The notes under the pieces: model-generated
Seen by the model: only the letters and a program-made list of their open reading frames with translations
Databases searched by the model: none
Told to the model about the DNA's origin: nothing
Shown here: in pieces, positions 6,633 to 10,239 of the stretch
How positions within the stretch are numbered: the first letter of the stretch is position 1
Layout of the letters: each line of letters starts with the position of its first letter
Assembly (NCBI GenBank): GCA_902806105.1
Contig: CADCVI010000100.1
Location: 1-10,239 of the forward strand
DNA length: 10,239 nucleotides
Source: an uncultured Rubrobacteraceae bacterium
GTDB lineage: Bacteria; Actinomycetota; Rubrobacteria; Rubrobacterales; Rubrobacteraceae
Reading direction: 5' to 3'
Position numbers and translations under genes: made by a program

Positions 6633-7364
6633 GTGGTGGAGCTCTACAACGATCTCGCCGGCTGGTGGCCGGTCATCTCGCCGCCGTCGGAGTATGCCGA
6701 GGAGGCGGCGCTCTACGCCGGTATGATCCGGGCCGCCTCGAACTCTCCGGTGCGCGAGGTGCTGGAACTCGGCAGCGGCGGCGGCAACAACGCGTCCCAC
6801 ATGAAGCGGGACTTCGATCTGACGCTCGTCGAGCCCGCCGAGGGGATGCGCGGGCTGAGCCGTGCGCTCAACCCCGAATGTACGCACGTCGACGGCGACA
6901 TGCGCTACGTCCGGCTCGGCCGAACGTTCGATGCGGTCTTCGTCCACGACGCGGTGATGTACATGGTCACCGAGGACGATCTGCGAGCGGCCCTGGCGAC
7001 CGTTGCGGCGCACCTCGCGCCCGGCGGCGTCGCGTTCGTGGCCCCTGACGCAACGTCCGAGACGTTCCGGGAGGCGACCGAGCACGGCGGCGGTGAGGAC
7101 GCGAACGGACGGCGGGCGCGCTACCTCCAGTGGACGCTGCCGCCCTTGCCCGGCGGGAGCTCCTTCGAGACGCACTACGCGTTTCTCCTGCGCGAGCCGG
7201 ACGGGACCGTGCGCGCCGTCCACGACGTGCACCGCGAGGGCCTGTTCCCGCGCGCGACGTGGCTCCGGCTGTTTCGCGAGGCCGGGCTCGCCGCGTCGCT
7301 CGCGCCGCGCGAGATCGAGGGGGTCGAGTACGACTCGTTCCTCGCGTTCCGCGACGGGCCGTAG
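6633..7364 (+). CDS. Class I SAM-dependent methyltransferase
   Basis: Predicted small-molecule methyltransferase, 243 residues, with a Rossmann SAM-binding fold. Motif I is LELGSGGGN (44-52), the acidic residue after strand 2 is Glu68 in LVEPAEGM, Asp88 in HVDGDMR marks the adenine-binding loop, FVHDAVMY (103-110) is motif IV, and LAPGG (128-132) is the usual post-motif turn. The C-terminal part (about 160-243) has the LREPDG...HDVHREGLF pattern of family members related to SAM methyltransferases with a DUF4942-free, four-strand substrate cap; the substrate cannot be told. I chose GTG 6633 because GGAGG at 6622-6626 is 6 nt upstream; GTG 6636 (9 nt) is nearly as good. TTG 6627 directly abuts the GGAGG and is unlikely. 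It is one of only two genes here with a good Shine-Dalgarno. Confidence 0.85.
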   Translation: MVELYNDLAGWWPVISPPSEYAEEAALYAGMIRAASNSPVREVLELGSGGGNNASHMKRDFDLTLVEPAEGMRGLSRALNPECTHVDGDMRYVRLGRTFDAVFVHDAVMYMVTEDDLRAALATVAAHLAPGGVAFVAPDATSETFREATEHGGGEDANGRRARYLQWTLPPLPGGSSFETHYAFLLREPDGTVRAVHDVHREGLFPRATWLRLFREAGLAASLAPREIEGVEYDSFLAFRDGP

Positions 7365-7395
7365 CCGGATCGCGAGACGCTGCGTCCTCTCCTCC

Positions 7396-7405
7396 GGGAC
7401 ATCCC
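7396..7405. promoter_or_regulatory. Candidate operator, distal copy (GGGACATCCC)
   Basis: GGGACATCCC sits inside the longer inverted repeat CCGGGA-CA-TCCCGG (7394-7407). It differs at one base from the palindrome at 7424-7433, and the centres are 28 bp apart. It could bind a second dimer of the same regulator, or be a small hairpin ending the methyltransferase mRNA about 30 nt after its stop codon. Confidence 0.35.
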
Positions 7406-7423
7406 GGCCTGTTACGGCGCTGC

Positions 7424-7433
7424 GGGACGTCCC
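7424..7433. promoter_or_regulatory. Candidate operator, proximal copy (GGGACGTCCC)
   Basis: GGGACGTCCC is a perfect 10-bp palindrome ending 5 nt before the -10 hexamer of the DUF457 gene. It lies in the -35/-10 spacer, where a bound dimer would be expected to repress. It does not resemble the actinobacterial LexA box (GAAC-N4-GTTC). Confidence 0.4.
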
Positions 7434-7435
7434 TT

Positions 7436-7444
7436 TGTTAAACT
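7436..7444 (+). promoter_or_regulatory. DUF457 gene promoter: extended -10
   Basis: TGTTAAACT (7436-7444) is a TGn-extended -10 with hexamer TAAACT at 7439-7444. It stands 9 nt before the ATG at 7454, which predicts a leader of about 0-3 nt. The spacer GCCGCCCCG contains no Shine-Dalgarno. Confidence 0.5.
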
Positions 7445-7453
7445 GCCGCCCCG

Positions 7454-8032
7454 ATGAACGCGACCACACACGCGGTTTTCGGGGTGGCGGCCCTCGTCGG
7501 GGTCTCGCTCTTTACCGGGGATGAGCCGGCGCTGTACGCGTACCCTGCCGCGGCCGCCGCGGCCTGGATCCCGGACGTAGACAACCCCCGGAGCCGCCTC
7601 GGCAACGGCCTGAGCCGCACGAAGAGCCCGGTCCTGGACAGCCTCATCCGGCCCGTGAGCTGGGGCCTGAGAACGCTCTCGTTCGTACTGTTTCGCACCG
7701 TCGGCCACCGGACGCTGACGCACTCCCTGCTCGGGGTTTTGATCTTCGCGGCGATAATTTCGCCGCTCGCCCCGCTCGTCCCCGGTCTCTACGCGGCCCT
7801 GATCACCGGCTACGCCTCGCACCTCTTCGCCGACGCCCTGAACACGAGGGGCGTCCCGCTCTTCTGGCCGATGGGGAAGCCTTTCAAGCTCCTGCCCGGC
7901 GGCGTGAGATCCGGTGGCGCCGCCGAGTTCGTGGTGGCCGCCGTTGCCGTTCTCGCCACCGGGTACGGTCTCTACGAGCTCTACCCGGCCATCGGCCGCG
8001 GCTTCGGCGAGGTTCTAGCCCTCACCCCGTAG
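7454..8032 (+). CDS. Metal-dependent membrane hydrolase, DUF457/YdjM family
   Basis: Integral membrane protein of 192 residues in the DUF457 family, predicted to be a metal-dependent hydrolase (the E. coli member YdjM is called LexA-regulated; substrate unknown). Putative metal-binding residues are in the expected blocks: His6 (THAVFG), Asp41 and Asp43 (PDVDNPRSRLG), His85 and His90 (GHRTLTHSLLG), His123 and Asp127 (GYASHLFADALNTRGVPLFWP). Hydrophobic segments are at about 8-20, 28-39, 92-120 and 157-172. The ATG at 7454 follows the -10 by 9 nt without a Shine-Dalgarno. The last 18 nt overlap, in antisense, the 3' end of convergent yqeK. Two matching palindromes upstream suggest specific regulation. 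Confidence 0.88.
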   Translation: MNATTHAVFGVAALVGVSLFTGDEPALYAYPAAAAAAWIPDVDNPRSRLGNGLSRTKSPVLDSLIRPVSWGLRTLSFVLFRTVGHRTLTHSLLGVLIFAAIISPLAPLVPGLYAALITGYASHLFADALNTRGVPLFWPMGKPFKLLPGGVRSGGAAEFVVAAVAVLATGYGLYELYPAIGRGFGEVLALTP

Positions 8033-8587
8033 CCACTCCAGCGTCTCCCGGCTCCTCGGGTGTACCGTGCGCCCCCGCTTCTCGGTGTAGGAGATGGAGG
8101 AGGCCAGCGACTCCCTCGCCGCCCCCCTCAGGTTGCCCTCCGCGAGCCCGCGCAGGTTCTCCACCCATGAGCCCTCGCGTCCCGGTTCGATCTTGTCCGC
8201 CACGAAGAGCGCGAGCGCCAGCGGGCCCATCCCGGGCATCCCGGTCGTGTGCGCCCCGACCGCTTCGAGGATCGCCCCGTCCCTCACCCCGAGCTCCGTC
8301 TCCGCGAGCTCCGCGGCCACCGGCCCGTGGAGCAGCATCGGCTTCTCGTGCTCCGGTTCGCCGACGGGCAGCCCCCTCTCGGCGGCTATGCGGAGGAGGG
8401 CTTCCCCGTCCGTCTCCCGCGCCAGGTCGTGCAGGAGGCCCGCGAGGCGTGCGCTGGCCGGGTCGAGGCCGTGCAGACCGGCGAGGCGCTCGGCGGTCTC
8501 GGCGACGCGCATGGTGTGGTCGTAGCGTTTGTCCGAGAGGCTCTCCCGGGCATAATCCGTCGCGGCTTTCAGAAGATCATCGTCCAT
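8015..8587 (-). CDS. yqeK: YqeK-type HD hydrolase, symmetrical Ap4A hydrolase
   Basis: HD-superfamily phosphohydrolase of 190 residues. YqeK proteins cleave diadenosine tetraphosphate (Ap4A) symmetrically to two ADP. Metal-binding residues are in place: His24 (RYDHTMRV), His53-Asp54 (LLHDLARE), His87 (LLHGP), His113 (AHTTGMPGM) and Asp131 (VADKIEPGR). HTTG..GM and ADKIEPGR are diagnostic for YqeK. In many bacteria the gene lies between nadD and rsfS; here neither neighbour is present. It is convergent with the DUF457 gene (18-nt overlap of the 3' ends) and diverges from cinA, with only 26 bp between start codons. The ATG at 8587 follows the -10 TACAAT by 10 nt, with no Shine-Dalgarno. One link to cinA could be nucleotide and NAD housekeeping. 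Confidence 0.93.
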   Translation of the reverse strand: MDDDLLKAATDYARESLSDKRYDHTMRVAETAERLAGLHGLDPASARLAGLLHDLARETDGEALLRIAAERGLPVGEPEHEKPMLLHGPVAAELAETELGVRDGAILEAVGAHTTGMPGMGPLALALFVADKIEPGREGSWVENLRGLAEGNLRGAARESLASSISYTEKRGRTVHPRSRETLEWLRGEG

Positions 8588-8597
8588 GACAGATGGG

Positions 8598-8607
8598 ATT
8601 GTAGAAT
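8598..8607. promoter_or_regulatory. Bidirectional promoter core for yqeK and cinA
   Basis: The decamer ATTGTAGAAT holds two opposed -10 elements: TAGAAT on the plus strand (8602-8607), 6 nt before the cinA ATG, and TACAAT on the minus strand (8603-8598), 10 nt before the yqeK ATG. Each matches TATAAT at 5 of 6 positions, and they share the two base pairs 8602-8603. The decamer is symmetric at 8 of 10 positions. The whole spacer between the start codons is 26 bp and has no Shine-Dalgarno on either side. Polymerase could occupy only one direction at a time. Confidence 0.6.
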
Positions 8608-8613
8608 AACGGG

Positions 8614-9915
8614 ATGCAAAACGAGAGTACGAGCGCCGAAGCTGCGGCGAAGACGAAGACTATAAAGAGCGCGGAGATCGTAACCATCGGGACCGAGATG
8701 CTCCTCGGGGACCTCGTGGACACGAACACGGCGTGGCTGAGCAGCCACCTTGCGCCGCTCGGCGTGGCGATCTACCGGCACACCACGGTAGGCGACAACC
8801 GCCAGAGGATCATCGCCGCCATCCTGGAGGCCGCCTCGCGCGCCGACCTCGTCATCACCACCGGCGGTCTCGGCCCGACCTCCGACGACCTGACGAACGA
8901 GTGCCTCGCGCTCGCCACCGGCCGCAGGATGGTCGAGAGGGCGGAGGCCCGGGAGCACGTCGACGAGATGTTCCGCCGGTTCGGCCGCACTCCCACCCCC
9001 TCGAATTACAAGCAGGCCCTCTTCCCCGAGGGCGCGGACCTCATCCCGAACCCCACGGGTACGGCCATGGGCGCCCTCATGGAGATCGACGGCTCGCTCG
9101 TCGCGACCTTCCCGGGGGTGCCGGGCGAGATGAAGGCGATGTTCGAGGAGACGCTTGGCCCCCTCGTAAAGGAGCGGACGGACGGCGCCATCGTCTCCCG
9201 GACCCTGTGGTTCACCGGCATCGGGGAGTCTGCGCTCGCCGAGCAGGTCCAGGACCTCCTGGATGCCTCCGACCCTACCGTCGCCCCCCTGGCCGGACAG
9301 GGCAAGGTCAGGCTCCGGGTCACCGCCCGCGCCGCCACCCCCGTGGAGGCCGAGGAGAAGATAGAGCCGGTCGCCGCGGAGATCCTCAGCCGCCTCGGCG
9401 ACTACTACTTTGGCGTGGACTCCGAGACCATCGAGAGCGCCCTCGCGCGTCTCCTCAAGGAGAGGGGCGCCACCCTCGCCCTCGCCGAGAGCTGCACCGG
9501 CGGCCTCCTCGCCAAGCGCCTCACCGACATGGCCGGATCCTCCGCCTACTTCAAGGAGGGGCTCGTGACCTACTCGAACGAGTCCAAGGAGCGCCTGCTC
9601 GGCGTGCCCCACGACCTGCTCGTCGAGCACGGCGCCGTCTCCGAACCCGTCGCGATGGCGATGGCCGAGGGGACGCGCAAGCTCTCCGGCGCGGACTACG
9701 CGCTCTCGGTGACGGGGGTCGCCGGCCCGGATGGCGGCACCGACGAGAAGCCCGTCGGCCTCGTCTACGTCGGGCTCTCCGGCGAGGGTGGGACCACCGT
9801 CGAGAAGCTCGACCTCTCCGCCTGGCGCCGCTCGCGAGAAGCTATCCGGGAGCGCACCGCCAACCGCGCCTTCGACCTCCTCCGCCGCCACCTCGCCGAC
9901 GGTACGGGCTCCTGA
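8614..9915 (+). CDS. cinA: CinA: nucleotide-recycling protein with NMN deamidase domain
   Basis: Two-domain CinA protein of 433 residues. The N-terminal MoCF/COG1058 domain (about 20-185) has [13 protein letters not shown] (21-33), [12 protein letters not shown] (81-92), PNPTGTAMG (146-154) and FPGVPGEM (166-173); this domain has ADP-ribose pyrophosphatase activity in characterised members. The C-terminal PncC domain (about 270-428) has [16 protein letters not shown] (288-303), with the SCTG motif at 293-296, [13 protein letters not shown] (319-331), GAVSEPVA (340-347) and [11 protein letters not shown] (366-376); it deamidates nicotinamide mononucleotide in the pyridine nucleotide cycle. The protein starts about 18 residues earlier than typical CinA. 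The ATG at 8614 is nevertheless forced: an in-frame TAG lies 12 nt upstream, inside the -10 hexamer, and no usual start codon occurs before the conserved domain. In many bacteria cinA precedes recA; the next gene lies outside this window. Confidence 0.95.
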   Translation: MQNESTSAEAAAKTKTIKSAEIVTIGTEMLLGDLVDTNTAWLSSHLAPLGVAIYRHTTVGDNRQRIIAAILEAASRADLVITTGGLGPTSDDLTNECLALATGRRMVERAEAREHVDEMFRRFGRTPTPSNYKQALFPEGADLIPNPTGTAMGALMEIDGSLVATFPGVPGEMKAMFEETLGPLVKERTDGAIVSRTLWFTGIGESALAEQVQDLLDASDPTVAPLAGQGKVRLRVTARAATPVEAEEKIEPVAAEILSRLGDYYFGVDSETIESALARLLKERGATLALAESCTGGLLAKRLTDMAGSSAYFKEGLVTYSNESKERLLGVPHDLLVEHGAVSEPVAMAMAEGTRKLSGADYALSVTGVAGPDGGTDEKPVGLVYVGLSGEGGTTVEKLDLSAWRRSREAIRERTANRAFDLLRRHLADGTGS

Positions 9916-10239
9916 ACGCCCCCTAACAGTTCTCTGCGTTCTACGAGAGGCGGCCCTGGACAGGCTTCACTCCTCGTTGGAGACGACGAGGTAGCCGGTC
10001 GCTACCGGCCGTTATGCCGAGAGTGGTGCCCTTCCTCGAACCGCCGTCTTCGGAACGCCGAAACGACCTTCTCCCTGGCGGCCGTAAGGCCCCGGAACGC
10101 TACGACCCGCGCCCCTTACTCCCCTGCACGGGAGAGGCGATCGGGTCTCGGGTTCGTGCACTTCCTGGGGTATCGGCGCGGCGCGGGCGTGCTGGAGGTT
10201 CATGCGTTCTACTGCTCGTCCAAGTAGTGGTAGTTTCGG
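9916..10239. other. 324-nt non-coding, hairpin-rich region after cinA
   Basis: I find no convincing gene here. Inverted repeats that fold by hand are: 9932-9949 (CTCT/CGT with ACG/AGAG, one bulge); 9972-9977/9986-9991 (CCTCGT with ACGAGG); 9994-9999/10004-10009 (GCCGGT with ACCGGC, loop CGCT; a competing fold pairs GGTAGC 9990-9995 with GCTACC); 10045-10065 (CGT-TTCGG with CCGAA-ACG, one bulge, loop AACG); 10080-10091 (GGCC-GTAA-GGCC); and 10119-10134 (CTCCC with GGGAG). None is followed by a T-run. A plus-strand frame is open from 10014 to the window edge, but its third positions are far less GC-biased than those of the real genes. The region may hold the cinA terminator, a long leader of the next gene, or an RNA gene. 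Confidence 0.5.
10228..10236 (+). promoter_or_regulatory. Possible extended -10 at the window edge
   Basis: TGGTAGTTT (10228-10236) has the TGn-TANNNT form seen before dut, metG and the DUF457 gene. If the pattern holds, the next gene would start about 6-9 nt after 10236, just outside the window. The hexamer TAGTTT matches TATAAT at only 3 of 6 positions, so this is weak. Confidence 0.25.

Noticed and set aside
6633..7364. Possible horizontal transfer of the methyltransferase gene
   Set aside because: I looked for foreign codon use, but its mix of GCG, GCC and CTC codons is close to that of dut and the DUF1990 gene; no mobile element or direct repeat flanks it.
5588..7469. Two long minus-strand frames (5588-6496 and 6318-7469)
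   Set aside because: Both are antisense to well-supported plus-strand genes and contain no motif I recognise.
8569..9891. 440-codon minus-strand frame antisense to cinA
   Set aside because: It is Gly/Ala/Glu-rich with no domain pattern. cinA has complete motifs on the plus strand.
9936..10212. Direct repeat GCGTTCTAC at 9936-9944 and 10204-10212
   Set aside because: Nine bases with no shared flanking sequence; most likely chance.
10014..10239. Plus-strand frame open from 10014 to the right edge
   Set aside because: Third positions are only around 60 percent G or C by hand count, well below the real genes, and the peptide is unrecognisable.

Overview
The window is very GC-rich, gene-dense bacterial DNA. 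The most likely source is a deep-branching high-GC actinobacterium, possibly Rubrobacter or a relative. That is my inference from codon use, the gene set and the many leaderless-type starts; no rRNA or other marker confirms it. I recognise eight genes. I see no tRNA, rRNA, CRISPR array, insertion sequence or phage gene.

Layout. Positions 1-312 are non-coding and form a hairpin-rich leader. At 313-2841 (+) is a secreted parallel beta-helix protein with a choice-of-anchor-Q-like segment, Ig-like domains and two tandem 84-residue repeats. Positions 2842-3245 are non-coding, with two strong hairpins between convergent genes. metG (methionyl-tRNA synthetase) lies at 3246-4961 (-). It diverges from dut (dUTPase, 5052-5513, +), which is followed after 3 nt by a Mut7-C/PIN-type RNase gene with a zinc ribbon (5517-5981, +). 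Then come a DUF1990 gene (6014-6607, +), a class I methyltransferase (6633-7364, +) and a DUF457/YdjM-type membrane hydrolase (7454-8032, +). The last overlaps the 3' end of convergent yqeK (Ap4A hydrolase, 8015-8587, -) by 18 nt. yqeK diverges from cinA (8614-9915, +) across only 26 bp. Positions 9916-10239 are non-coding and rich in hairpins, ending in a possible promoter at the window edge.

How the genes relate. Several products act on nucleotides and nucleic acids: Dut removes dUTP, YqeK hydrolyses Ap4A, CinA acts in pyridine-nucleotide salvage, and the Mut7-C protein is a predicted RNase. Most genes seem to be transcribed singly or in pairs rather than in one long operon.

The strongest unusual signal is regulatory. 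Six of the eight genes have a TANNNT -10 element 6-10 nt before the start codon and no visible Shine-Dalgarno sequence, which suggests leaderless or near-leaderless mRNAs. The yqeK/cinA spacer carries two back-to-back -10 elements that share 2 bp. The DUF457 promoter is preceded by two near-identical 10-bp palindromes. MetRS has QMSTS in place of KMSKS.
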